A stretch of 43,953 nt of DNA from NCBI GenBank assembly GCA_905182635.1, contig CAJJCM010000015.1, positions 1 through 43,953 of the forward strand, given 5' to 3'. This DNA is from an uncultured Candidatus Poseidoniales archaeon. GTDB taxonomy: Archaea > Thermoplasmatota > Poseidoniia > Poseidoniales > Poseidoniaceae. The notes under the pieces were generated by a model. The model ran no database searches. It was not told the DNA's origin and worked only from the letters and a program-made list of their open reading frames with translations. Of the stretch, positions 16,905 through 25,223 are shown in pieces; the first letter of the stretch is position 1, and each line of letters starts with the position of its first letter. The position numbers and the translations under genes were made by a program.

Positions 16905-17915
16905 TTATTCTTCTTCTCCCAAGAGAGCGGTTTGATGCACATGATCTAAATTCATATTGAGTACTTCATACATTGCTTCAGCAAGTGTCGTTTTAATACC
17001 GTTTTTAACTGCCCATTCGACCAAGCGGGTGACATCTCGAACCAAGAACTCTTGAGCTTTCGGGTGCGTTTTGATAACCGCTTGCCCGACATCAATAACC
17101 ACTGGACCTCCGTCATGCCAAAGAATATTGTATGGTGAAAAATCAGCATGGACGAGATTTGCTTTTTGCCAACAAATTGCTAAAAACTCGAGTAAATCAT
17201 CAAACACTACTTCCGGATTATCGACCTTCACTTCGCGAAGTTTAGGCGATGCTGAAATTTTGGTTCCCAGATATTCCATTACCAAGACGTTCTTATGAAT
17301 TCCAATTGGCTGTGGGACATTTAATCCCCAACGTGCTAATCTTGTGAGGTTACGGTGTTCTTTGCGCACCCAAATATCGACAAGGTCCCGATGGCGACGG
17401 CGTAAGCCTCCGAATCGACGGTCGCCCTCGATGTATTGAATCAAATTTTTGAACACGGCATTCGATGTATGGAAAATCTTCACTGCGACGGTCTTTCCAT
17501 CGATATTTGTGGCATGGAATACGTGCGCTTCTTTCCCTCGAGCAATCGGGAAATCGAGCGTATCGATCACTCCTCCTCTCATCAATTTATACAGTGACAT
17601 CAAAGTCATTCGATCAAACACTTGGTCGAAAACTCGCCGGTCAACCCAATCATATGTCCCTTCTCCAATCGCACCTTGTATTTTTGATTCAATGTCACGG
17701 AACATACGCTTGTAACGATCTTCTTTCATCCAGTTATACGCACCGGACTTTGCTTCGAGATTACTGAGGAAATGGTCTTCTTCTGAACGAGCAAACACAT
17801 CGTCTTTACCTTGTTCGGAACTGTTGCTTTTGCGAGGTTCTCGGTGTTGACGGCGACGCTTACGCTGGCTTTTATTGGAGCCTAACTCATCATTCCATTC
17901 GTCTTCATCCGCCAT
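16905..17915 (-). CDS. rio1: RIO1-family serine/threonine protein kinase/ATPase
   Basis: This is an atypical kinase of late small-subunit maturation, about 336 residues. The nucleotide loop is IARGKEAHVFHAT, the RIO1 counterpart of STGKEANV, and the lysine in VAVKIF (near 146) is the ATP-binding lysine. The catalytic loop is LVHADFSPYNIL with Asp258 and Asn263, and the metal site is VVIDVGQAV with Asp275. The N-terminal 55 residues are highly charged and basic (KSQRKRRRQHREPRK) and may contact rRNA. The start at 17915 follows a GAGGT site by 6 nt; an ATG two codons earlier is too close to that site. It lies downstream of aIF1A in the same direction, a grouping common in archaea. Confidence 0.96.
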   Translation of the reverse strand: MADEDEWNDELGSNKSQRKRRRQHREPRKSNSSEQGKDDVFARSEEDHFLSNLEAKSGAYNWMKEDRYKRMFRDIESKIQGAIGEGTYDWVDRRVFDQVFDRMTLMSLYKLMRGGVIDTLDFPIARGKEAHVFHATNIDGKTVAVKIFHTSNAVFKNLIQYIEGDRRFGGLRRRHRDLVDIWVRKEHRNLTRLARWGLNVPQPIGIHKNVLVMEYLGTKISASPKLREVKVDNPEVVFDDLLEFLAICWQKANLVHADFSPYNILWHDGGPVVIDVGQAVIKTHPKAQEFLVRDVTRLVEWAVKNGIKTTLAEAMYEVLNMNLDHVHQTALLGEEE

Positions 17916-17948
17916 ACGCATACCTCATGGTCATGCATCCATACGGCT

Positions 17949-18653
17949 TCAACCAAATAAGGCTTCGATATCGTCATCATCGTCATCGCTATCGTCGGCT
18001 ACGTCTTCAGCTGGATATTCTTCTACAGGAACATGAGGGGTTTCTTCAACCACTTCTTCAACAACCGTTTCTGTGGCTGTTTCATCTGTTGAAGGGGCTT
18101 CCTCGCCATCACCGTCGTCATCAGAACTAAACAAATCATCATCATCGTCATCATCAGAGTCGAATAAATCATCACCATCATCGTCATCATCGTCAGCAAC
18201 TTCTTCCACTGCAACTTCAGGAGCATCGACCGTACCAAAAGTATCCGCAAATTCATCGTCATCATCATCGTTTGCAGTATTCATACCAAAGAAATCGAGT
18301 TCCTTCGGCAAGACGCCTTTACGAGAGAGGTACATTGCTTGAGTTTTGGAATAGCGATGTTTTACATCTGCTTTTGAATCTTGGAAATCCCAAGGCCAGA
18401 CAATAATCAAATCGCCATCACGAACCCATTGTCGGCGACGCATTTTACCAGGAATACGGGCCATGCGAGTTTCACCATCTTCACATAGAACAGTTACTCG
18501 ACGGCCACCAAGAATTTGCTCAGCAAATGCGAACATTTCGTTAATTTTTCGATTTGGCATTTTGACTCGGATTTTACCGCCAGAAGAATCCCCTGGAGAT
18601 TCAAGACGAGCAAGCTCTTCTATGTCCACTTTTTCTTCATAACGTCGACCCAA
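17949..18653 (-). CDS. eif1A: Translation initiation factor aIF1A with a long acidic C-terminal tail
   Basis: This factor binds the small subunit A site during initiation. The OB-fold core covers about residues 25-115 and includes RVKMPNRKINEMFAFAEQ, VTVLCEDGETRMARIPGKMR, WVRDGDLIIVWPWDF and KADVKHRYSKTQAMYL. Archaeal aIF1A usually ends near residue 100-115. Here about 107 more residues follow, dominated by Asp/Glu runs and ending in an Asp run followed by IEALFG. The start is TTG at 18653 with GGTGAGG just upstream; an in-frame TGA two codons earlier rules out a longer form, and the first ATG would remove part of the domain. RIO1 follows 33 nt downstream. Confidence 0.95.
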   Translation of the reverse strand: MGRRYEEKVDIEELARLESPGDSSGGKIRVKMPNRKINEMFAFAEQILGGRRVTVLCEDGETRMARIPGKMRRRQWVRDGDLIIVWPWDFQDSKADVKHRYSKTQAMYLSRKGVLPKELDFFGMNTANDDDDDEFADTFGTVDAPEVAVEEVADDDDDDGDDLFDSDDDDDDDLFSSDDDGDGEEAPSTDETATETVVEEVVEETPHVPVEEYPAEDVADDSDDDDDDIEALFG

Positions 18654-18758
18654 ACAGCCTCACCTATTCACCCCAACAGCCGACCCTTCTTGAATACAGC
18701 ACCCTGAAAAAGCGTCGAATGGTGACGCAATAAGCCGTTTAACTGCTGTTCGTTGACT

Positions 18759-20483
18759 TCACCAGTTGTAATTGAGACTTTGAGCAGCCATTTCGCAGAG
18801 GCGGATAAGTGAGTCTCCTGCAACACCCACTAAGACTGTGGTAAGCACACAAGCAAGAATAGCAACACGTACTTGCCATCCTCTTGGAAGAGGGCCTTCA
18901 CGTCCTTCTTCAGGTTCGTCAAAGAACATGACAACGACGACACGCAAATAGTAGAATACCGAAATGGCGGAATTGATGAGCATCAACAAAGCGAGCCACC
19001 ATACCCAATGCATGTCACCAAGGACATAGATGCCACCATCAGCAATTTCAGCACCCATATCGCCGACAGCAATACGAACGATTCCCATGATGACGAGTAA
19101 CTTCGAGAGGAAACCTGCCATTGGAGGAACGCCAGCAAGTGAAATCATGAAGATGAACATAGCCACGGCAAGAAGTGGTTCTCGCTTGGCTAATCCACCG
19201 AGCGAAGAGAGGCTGGATGCACCACCTTCAGATTCAAGGATCGACAGCACAAGGAATGCGCCGAGTTTGAAGGCGACGAGGACCACCAAGTGGAAGATAA
19301 GTGCAGTCATGACTGCAACGGCAGCCGCACTTGCATCGCCAGCGACTGCAGCATCCCAGTTCCAAGCTCCAACAGCGGTCAAAGCAGCCAACATATAGCC
19401 AGCATGTGCAACGGATGAGTAGGCAAGCATTCGCTTTGGATTATCACTGCCAAGTGCCGCAAGGTTACCCCACGTCATTGTAATCGCTGCCATAACACCG
19501 AGACAAACAAGCCAAACGGCACTGCCATCACTGGATTCTGGTGCTGCAATAATCAACAGCATTCGAATCAAACCAATCATTCCCATGGCCTTACTCGCTG
19601 TTGCAAGAACACCTGCGACTGGACTGGTTGCACCAGCGTAGGCATCAGGGGCTGCAAAGTGGAAGGGGGCTGCGCTCACTTTGAATCCGAATCCAACCAA
19701 CACAAAGCCTATTCCAATCAATGGTAATGCAGTGGTTCCTGATTCAGCAAATGCAGCAGAGAGAACACTGAATTGAAGGGAACCCGCCCAGAGATAAAGC
19801 ATCGAGAGGCCGTAAAGGCCAACACCAGATGCAACCGAGCCGACAATGAAATACTTCATTCCAGATTCGACGCCGACCTTCGACTCCTTTAGGAAAGCCA
19901 CAAGGACATAGGTCGAGAACGAAGCGAGTTCAAGACCGATGAACAAAACAAATAGGTCTTGGGCAAGTGCGACAACCGACATCCCAAGCGCACAGGTGAC
20001 CATGAGAATGTAGAAGTCAGCCTGTCTTCGGTTGTTATACAACTCGCGTTCACTAATTTTCGACCCAATCCCATTGACTTGGAGGCGATTCATACTCGAA
20101 AATGCTGCCAAGGCTAAAGCACCAAAGAAAATTAATTCAAAGATGCGACTAAAACCATTGATGAGAAGCAACTCTTTGCCAGACTCAGAGACGATGGACA
20201 CGCGCTCAAGACCTTGACTGAAGATGTAGAGAACATCTAAAAAGGCGCCACCAAGCGTGAATGTAGCAATCCAAGCCGGCAAACGTGGGTCACTGGAAAG
20301 TTTGAATCGCTTTCCGCCCAAGAGCCAAGGAAGACGCAACTGAGTGCCTGGAATGCGGAATGTTCCTCGTCCCAAATTCGGAAGAAGAATCAACAAAAGC
20401 AAGCCGGCAAACAAGATCAATTCTGGACAAAGTGCATTGACAAATCCATCACCAAAAGGTTCGACTATGGTCGCGTTTGACAT
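18759..20483 (-). CDS. nuoN: Complex I subunit N (antiporter-like proton-pumping subunit)
   Basis: This is the last gene of the operon. The membrane subunit has about 574 residues and roughly 14 helices. Hallmarks are LFVLFIGLELASFSTYVLVAF with the conserved membrane glutamate, FGFKVSAAPFHFAAPDAYAG with the pumping-channel lysine, and GVLATASKAMGMIGLIRM. It lies in the membrane arm and carries one proton channel. The ATG at 20483 is chosen because GGAGGTG ends 7 nt before it and it starts one base after the nuoM stop. A longer frame to 20510 would overlap nuoM. Confidence 0.95.
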   Translation of the reverse strand: MSNATIVEPFGDGFVNALCPELILFAGLLLLILLPNLGRGTFRIPGTQLRLPWLLGGKRFKLSSDPRLPAWIATFTLGGAFLDVLYIFSQGLERVSIVSESGKELLLINGFSRIFELIFFGALALAAFSSMNRLQVNGIGSKISERELYNNRRQADFYILMVTCALGMSVVALAQDLFVLFIGLELASFSTYVLVAFLKESKVGVESGMKYFIVGSVASGVGLYGLSMLYLWAGSLQFSVLSAAFAESGTTALPLIGIGFVLVGFGFKVSAAPFHFAAPDAYAGATSPVAGVLATASKAMGMIGLIRMLLIIAAPESSDGSAVWLVCLGVMAAITMTWGNLAALGSDNPKRMLAYSSVAHAGYMLAALTAVGAWNWDAAVAGDASAAAVAVMTALIFHLVVLVAFKLGAFLVLSILESEGGASSLSSLGGLAKREPLLAVAMFIFMISLAGVPPMAGFLSKLLVIMGIVRIAVGDMGAEIADGGIYVLGDMHWVWWLALLMLINSAISVFYYLRVVVVMFFDEPEEGREGPLPRGWQVRVAILACVLTTVLVGVAGDSLIRLCEMAAQSLNYNW

Positions 20484-20484
20484 A

Positions 20485-22125
20485 TCAGGCACCTCCATTA
20501 AAATCGCCAAGAATAGGTAAAATTAGTCCTTCAAAGATTTGAATCGTCCAGTCGTGCATCATATCTAATGCAATCCACGGCATGACACCAAAGACAATGG
20601 TGAACAATGCAAGAATGAGCATTGCTAACTTCTCAGGGCTTGCAATGTCTGGAACCGGTTGACCATTGAGGGAGGTTGGAGGCTGTGTTTCATCACCACC
20701 TTCGAAGATGGTGCGTTGCATCGACCAAAGGTAGTAGGCTGCTGTGATGGCCAAGACCAATGCAGGTCCAACCATCCAAAAGACACTCCATCCTTCGGCT
20801 GCAAGGAAATACCACAATGCAATGAGCATCATCAATTCCGCGACGAAGCCTGCTAAGAGTGGTAATCCAAGTGATGCCATCCATGCGAACATCATCGATG
20901 TTGCAAGCCAAGGGGAATGCTTTGCCATACCGCGCATAGCGCCAATTTCCATACTGTGATAATGATGCTTGAAAGCACCGCATACAGCAAACAGCATTGG
21001 ACTAATGATGCCGTGAGCGAACATCATGAACAGTGCAGCAGCCCATCCCATTGGTTGCATGGTAGCAATACCGATGAGAATGACTCCCATGTGGGAGACG
21101 GATGAATAGGCAACCATTTTCTTGAGATTCGTTTGTCCAAGACAGACGATAGCACCCCACACAAGTGAGACCATACCAATAATCATCAAAGCGAGTTGGA
21201 AGTATTCTAAAGCATGTGGGAAAAGACTGATTGGGAGTCTGAACATTCCGTAAGCACCCATCTTCAACATGACACCAGCCAACAGCATTGAACCACCGGT
21301 TGGCGCTTGAACGTGAGCATCGGGCAGCCAAGTATGGAATGGAACTGCTGGAAGTTTAACAAGGAAACCAAGCATCAACATTGCAAACAAGACCTTCTGT
21401 ATGTTCGTACCAAGGTACCAGTTCCCATTGCTGTTCTCCATCAATGCATGCTGCGTAATAGTTGGAATATCGAACGTTCGACCGGTCATCGAACCAGCAT
21501 ATTCCAAGGGATTAACAGGGTCTTGGAAGAAGTAGAGCGTAATCAAACCAAGCAACATAATCACGGAGGCTGTGAAAGTGTAGATGAAGAATTTCTGTGA
21601 AGCATACTTGCGGTCAGCGCCACCCCACATGAGAATCAAGAAGAACATTGGAATTAATGTCAATTCCCAGAACACATAGAACATAAACAAGTCGAGTGCA
21701 ACGAAGACACCGATCAACGCACCGCCCATACCCAAAATGATCGGGAAGTAAACCGCCCCATTCTTTTCATTCCATGTAGCGATAATCGTCACTGGAAGCA
21801 AGAATGTTGTGAGCCACACCATTGGGAATGATAACGCATCCAAACCAACGGTCCAATGAATACCGAGCGATTCAATCCACGTATAGCGGTGTGTGAACTC
21901 GTAATTGTTGAAAGAAATTCCTTCCCAACTGGCGTTACCAAAATACTGGAAGAACATTCCAGTGGTAATGGCGAGGAGAACCAAGGAGAAAATCAGTGTA
22001 GCCATTCGAATCGGGTTCGACAAACGATTTCGCATCGATTCGTTGGCATTCGATACAAAGGCGAGTAAGACGATGCTTGCAACCAATGGGAATCCGACTA
22101 AGGGCATTGAAATCCAATCTTGCAT
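20485..22125 (-). CDS. nuoM: Complex I subunit M (antiporter-like proton-pumping subunit)
   Basis: This 546-residue membrane protein resembles Mrp antiporters. FMFYVFWELTLIPMFFLILM carries the conserved glutamate of helix 5. VKLPAVPFHTWLPDAHVQAP and GGSMLLAGVMLKMGAYG form the central lysine region, and MVAYSSVSHMGVIL follows. Its length is close to the family norm. Its ATG directly follows the nuoL stop without a gap, so translation is probably coupled. Confidence 0.96.
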   Translation of the reverse strand: MQDWISMPLVGFPLVASIVLLAFVSNANESMRNRLSNPIRMATLIFSLVLLAITTGMFFQYFGNASWEGISFNNYEFTHRYTWIESLGIHWTVGLDALSFPMVWLTTFLLPVTIIATWNEKNGAVYFPIILGMGGALIGVFVALDLFMFYVFWELTLIPMFFLILMWGGADRKYASQKFFIYTFTASVIMLLGLITLYFFQDPVNPLEYAGSMTGRTFDIPTITQHALMENSNGNWYLGTNIQKVLFAMLMLGFLVKLPAVPFHTWLPDAHVQAPTGGSMLLAGVMLKMGAYGMFRLPISLFPHALEYFQLALMIIGMVSLVWGAIVCLGQTNLKKMVAYSSVSHMGVILIGIATMQPMGWAAALFMMFAHGIISPMLFAVCGAFKHHYHSMEIGAMRGMAKHSPWLATSMMFAWMASLGLPLLAGFVAELMMLIALWYFLAAEGWSVFWMVGPALVLAITAAYYLWSMQRTIFEGGDETQPPTSLNGQPVPDIASPEKLAMLILALFTIVFGVMPWIALDMMHDWTIQIFEGLILPILGDFNGGA

Positions 22126-24372
22126 TCAAGCCACCCCCCAAATCAAAAGCGAAATTGCTAATGTTCCAACGGCAACCATGAGGATGTAGTCTCGGGCAGA
22201 GCCAGTGGTCAATGAACGGACAATGGAAGAAAGCGATTGTGAACCGCTTTCAATTGCTTTAATGGTTCCATCAATCACTTCAGTATCAGCTTCAGCAACT
22301 TTGTTTGAGAATCCTGCAACGATATTCACCATAGCCTTGTCATAGTATTCATCGATGTAGAGTCGGTTTTCCAGAGCGGTCGCCAAACTCGATTCTCTAA
22401 ACGCAGTGTTGTCGAAATGGAAACGCTTGTTGACCCATGTGTTGAGGCGAATAACTGGACGCATCCAAGGTTTCGCCTCTTCTCCGTCGGCTAATTTTCC
22501 ACCATAGAGTGCCATAGCGATGCCTGGACCAACAACTGCGCCCAAGAAGATGACGACATAGGTCAGGATAAAGAAGAAGGCATCACTGTTTGCAAACGCG
22601 TGTTCCATTTCATACAGAATACCATTGAGGATGTTCTTTTCGGAAAGGAAACTGTATTCGGTATCGGCGGCCCAGTGGGTAAAGCCCATTCCGGCAAGAA
22701 GAATTGAAGAAAGTGTGACAAAGATTAGAATAAACAAGGGCGTCTTAATCCAGCCATTTGTCGGTTTGACATGCGCTGCAACCTCGGTATTTGGTTTACC
22801 TGCGAAGGTCTTCAACCACATACGTGACATGTAGAATCCAGTCATTGCTGCCCCGAGTAAAACACACATTGCAGGGAAGAGGAAACGTGGGTCATCCAGC
22901 GCAACTCGCCATGCGTTGGCAATAATGCCTTCTTTGGACCAGAAGCCACCGATGAAGGGTAATCCAATAATCGATGCAGAACCGACCAGCATTGCCGTGG
23001 CAGTGATGGGCATCTTGGAAGCCAAACCACCCATGTTCTCCATTGATTGCGCATCGAAATCGTCATCATCATGTTCATCGCCATGATGTAAGTGATGGTG
23101 CGCATGATGCACTTCATGAATCACTGAACCGCTTGCCATGAACAGCATTCCCTTTGCCATAGCGTGATTGAATAAATGGAACAGTGCTGCTCCGAAAGCG
23201 ACAACGACGATGTAATGTGCATCACTATCATTGTGCCAGTCAAGTGTGTTAGCGAGATACAGAGCACAACCCAAACCAGTGAAGATGTAGGCGAGTTGAC
23301 TCATCGTTGAGTACGCTAAAACTTTCTTCAAATCCATTTGAACAAACGCAATGCCTGCTGCCATCACAGCGGTAATTCCACCCACTGCAGCAATGATGAA
23401 TGCAAGGTCGTCCAAATCTCCGTGCAAGGATTCTGCCCCAAAGAATGGGAACATACGAGCTACAAGATAGAGACCTGCGTTAACCATGGTCGCTGCGTGA
23501 ATCAAAGCAGACACCGGTGTTGGTCCCTCCATAGCGTCAGGTAGCCAAACGTGGAGTGGGAATTGAGCAGATTTACCAACCGCGCCAATGAACATCAAAC
23601 CAAGAGCCCATTGAAGCGTCCCTGCGGAATTCTCTGCAACAATCTCAATATTTTGTGTGTCAAAGACCACTGCATAGTCAAGAGAACCAAACAGGTCCCA
23701 AAGCATAACCAATCCAATCATCAGGAATACATCGCCAATTCGAGTCGTCAAGAATGCCTTCTTTGCAGCAGATGCGGCGCTTGGGCGTTCGTAATAGAAT
23801 CCAATCAGTAGGTAGGAGCAAAGACCCATAATCTCCCAGAAGATAAACAACCAGAGGAAAGAATCTGCAAGAACCATTCCAAGCATTCCAGCACAAAACA
23901 AGACGAATTCTGCATAGAATCGATGGTTGCGGTTGTCGTTAATTGGGTCGGTGTTCATGTAACCAATGCTGAACACGTTGATGAGCAAACACAAGAATGC
24001 AGCAACAAAGAGCAACATTACAGTGATGTGGTCAACATAAATTCCGAATCCAAAGGAAACGGGTTCAGTGGTACTACCGCCGTTCCAAATGCCTGTGTTG
24101 ACCCAAGCGATCTGTTCAAAAATTTCGTCAAGACCTGAATATCCTTTGAGGAATTCTGAAATCAAGAGCAAAGAAAGAATGAAACTTGCGCCCATGACGA
24201 GCAAAGCAATGATTCCTCCCTCCTTGAGGTTCTTCTTCCAGAATGGATGTCCGTTAAACACCCGGCCGAGGAATAAAATGACGGCAAAGCCCATCATTGG
24301 TAATAAAATAATCAATGGTGCGTATTGCATCCAGTCTGAGTGAACTGTTGTTGTAACTTCCGTACCTGACAT
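22126..24372 (-). CDS. nuoL: Complex I subunit L (distal proton-pumping subunit with lateral helix)
   Basis: This 748-residue membrane protein includes the antiporter-like core and the long C-terminal region that forms the lateral helix and last anchor. Core motifs are FWEIMGLCSYLLIGFYYERP, VGKSAQFPLHVWLPDAMEGP and ALIHAATMVNAGLYLVARM. Between GSVIHE and MGGLASKMP (residues 419-443) sits an unusual loop with nine histidines followed by an acidic run. The usual NuoL loop here is short. GAGGTGATT precedes the ATG, 9 nt after nuoK. Confidence 0.96.
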   Translation of the reverse strand: MSGTEVTTTVHSDWMQYAPLIILLPMMGFAVILFLGRVFNGHPFWKKNLKEGGIIALLVMGASFILSLLLISEFLKGYSGLDEIFEQIAWVNTGIWNGGSTTEPVSFGFGIYVDHITVMLLFVAAFLCLLINVFSIGYMNTDPINDNRNHRFYAEFVLFCAGMLGMVLADSFLWLFIFWEIMGLCSYLLIGFYYERPSAASAAKKAFLTTRIGDVFLMIGLVMLWDLFGSLDYAVVFDTQNIEIVAENSAGTLQWALGLMFIGAVGKSAQFPLHVWLPDAMEGPTPVSALIHAATMVNAGLYLVARMFPFFGAESLHGDLDDLAFIIAAVGGITAVMAAGIAFVQMDLKKVLAYSTMSQLAYIFTGLGCALYLANTLDWHNDSDAHYIVVVAFGAALFHLFNHAMAKGMLFMASGSVIHEVHHAHHHLHHGDEHDDDDFDAQSMENMGGLASKMPITATAMLVGSASIIGLPFIGGFWSKEGIIANAWRVALDDPRFLFPAMCVLLGAAMTGFYMSRMWLKTFAGKPNTEVAAHVKPTNGWIKTPLFILIFVTLSSILLAGMGFTHWAADTEYSFLSEKNILNGILYEMEHAFANSDAFFFILTYVVIFLGAVVGPGIAMALYGGKLADGEEAKPWMRPVIRLNTWVNKRFHFDNTAFRESSLATALENRLYIDEYYDKAMVNIVAGFSNKVAEADTEVIDGTIKAIESGSQSLSSIVRSLTTGSARDYILMVAVGTLAISLLIWGVA

Positions 24373-24381
24373 TCAATCACC

Positions 24382-24684
24382 TCAGTTCTTTAGGACATTT
24401 ACATCGTCCAATGATATCGTTTCGTGTTGCCCATAAACGGCAAGGAAAATCGCCAAACCTATCGCAACTTCACTGGCCGCAATAGCGATGGCAAAGAGTG
24501 TGTAGACCCATCCGGTTGTATCACCATGATGAACTGCTGCTGCTGCAAACTGCATATTGGCGGCATTGAGCATCAATTCGATACACATGAGGACGATAAT
24601 CGCGTTCTTTCGTGTGAACGCGCCACCTAATCCAATGACGAACATCAAAGCAGAGAGGCCAGAAACCCATGCTGGGTCAATCAT
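24382..24684 (-). CDS. nuoK: Complex I subunit K
   Basis: This 100-residue three-helix membrane subunit is of normal size. The second helix carries the conserved glutamate in IVLMCIELMLNAANMQF, and the third carries AIAASEVAIGLAIFLAV with the second conserved glutamate. Both are part of the proton path next to NuoJ. The ATG overlaps the end of the preceding NuoJ2 gene by 4 nt. Confidence 0.96.
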   Translation of the reverse strand: MIDPAWVSGLSALMFVIGLGGAFTRKNAIIVLMCIELMLNAANMQFAAAAVHHGDTTGWVYTLFAIAIAASEVAIGLAIFLAVYGQHETISLDDVNVLKN

Positions 24685-24950
24685 TCCTCTTCACCCCCAA
24701 ATTCCCAAAGAAGATTTTCCATTCTCTCATCACGAACGAGGTAGGCTGCACCAATCATAGCCAGAGCCATGAGTATTCCAACAATCAATAATGGCAAGAT
24801 CCAATCGCTGAGCAGTGAATCGGCAAGTCCGCTGGTGGTTGGATACTCTTCACTGCTGTTGGCCCAAACGCTGTCTGCGCTCAAAACTGAGACAAGAATC
24901 ATACCGAGGGCTAACAAGCCCATACGAGTGAATAACGATACAAGTTTCAT
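24681..24950 (-). CDS. nuoJ2: Complex I subunit J, C-terminal half (split NuoJ, J2)
   Basis: This 89-residue protein has two hydrophobic spans, an N-terminal one (about 5-29) and one near 49-71 (ILPLLIVGILMALAMIGAAYLV), followed by a short acidic tail. The second span matches the last helix of NuoJ, and its place between J1 and nuoK fits. Splitting of NuoJ into two genes is known in haloarchaea. Sequence similarity is weak at this length, so the call relies on position and topology. It overlaps both neighbours by 4 nt, and GAGGAGG precedes its ATG. Confidence 0.8.
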   Translation of the reverse strand: MKLVSLFTRMGLLALGMILVSVLSADSVWANSSEEYPTTSGLADSLLSDWILPLLIVGILMALAMIGAAYLVRDERMENLLWEFGGEEE

Positions 24951-25222
24951 TCAAAATCCTCCTCTAAGATTTGGCGACGGGTCAACATGATACCGAACAG
25001 TACCACGAGACCAACGCTCGCAAGATAGACCAAAATCTGAATCGCTGCCAAGAATTCAGCACCCAGAAGGATGAAAATTCCAGACACTGCCATGAAGCAG
25101 AAAATCAACGAGAGCATCGAGTGTGCAACACGTTGTGCAAGAACTAAGCCGAGTGCGCCAAGAATGGCGATGGTTGCGAACAAAAAGAACACACCAGTTT
25201 CAGCAAAGCTTGCAATATCCAT
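24947..25222 (-). CDS. nuoJ1: Complex I subunit J, N-terminal half (split NuoJ, J1)
   Basis: This 91-residue membrane protein has three helices. The NuoJ signature lies in AVSGIFILLGAEFLAAIQILVYLASVGLVVLFGIML (about 47-82), which corresponds to the pi-bulge helix that couples the quinone site to the pump. It stops after the third helix, where a full NuoJ of about 170 residues would continue; J2 supplies the rest. The ATG at 25222 comes one base after the nuoI stop with AAGGTG upstream. Confidence 0.9.
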   Translation of the reverse strand: MDIASFAETGVFFLFATIAILGALGLVLAQRVAHSMLSLIFCFMAVSGIFILLGAEFLAAIQILVYLASVGLVVLFGIMLTRRQILEEDFE

Positions 25223-25223
25223 C

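Noticed and set aside
18110-18270. Short TCATCA-type repeats that could look like a microsatellite or CRISPR-like array
   Set aside because: They are in-frame Asp codons of aIF1A without spacers or conserved repeat units.
18073-18342. Plus-strand open frame coding for a Ser-rich protein
   Set aside because: It is the antisense reading of the Asp/Glu codon repeats of the aIF1A tail; the composition is a by-product of GAT/GAC runs, and no start signal supports it.
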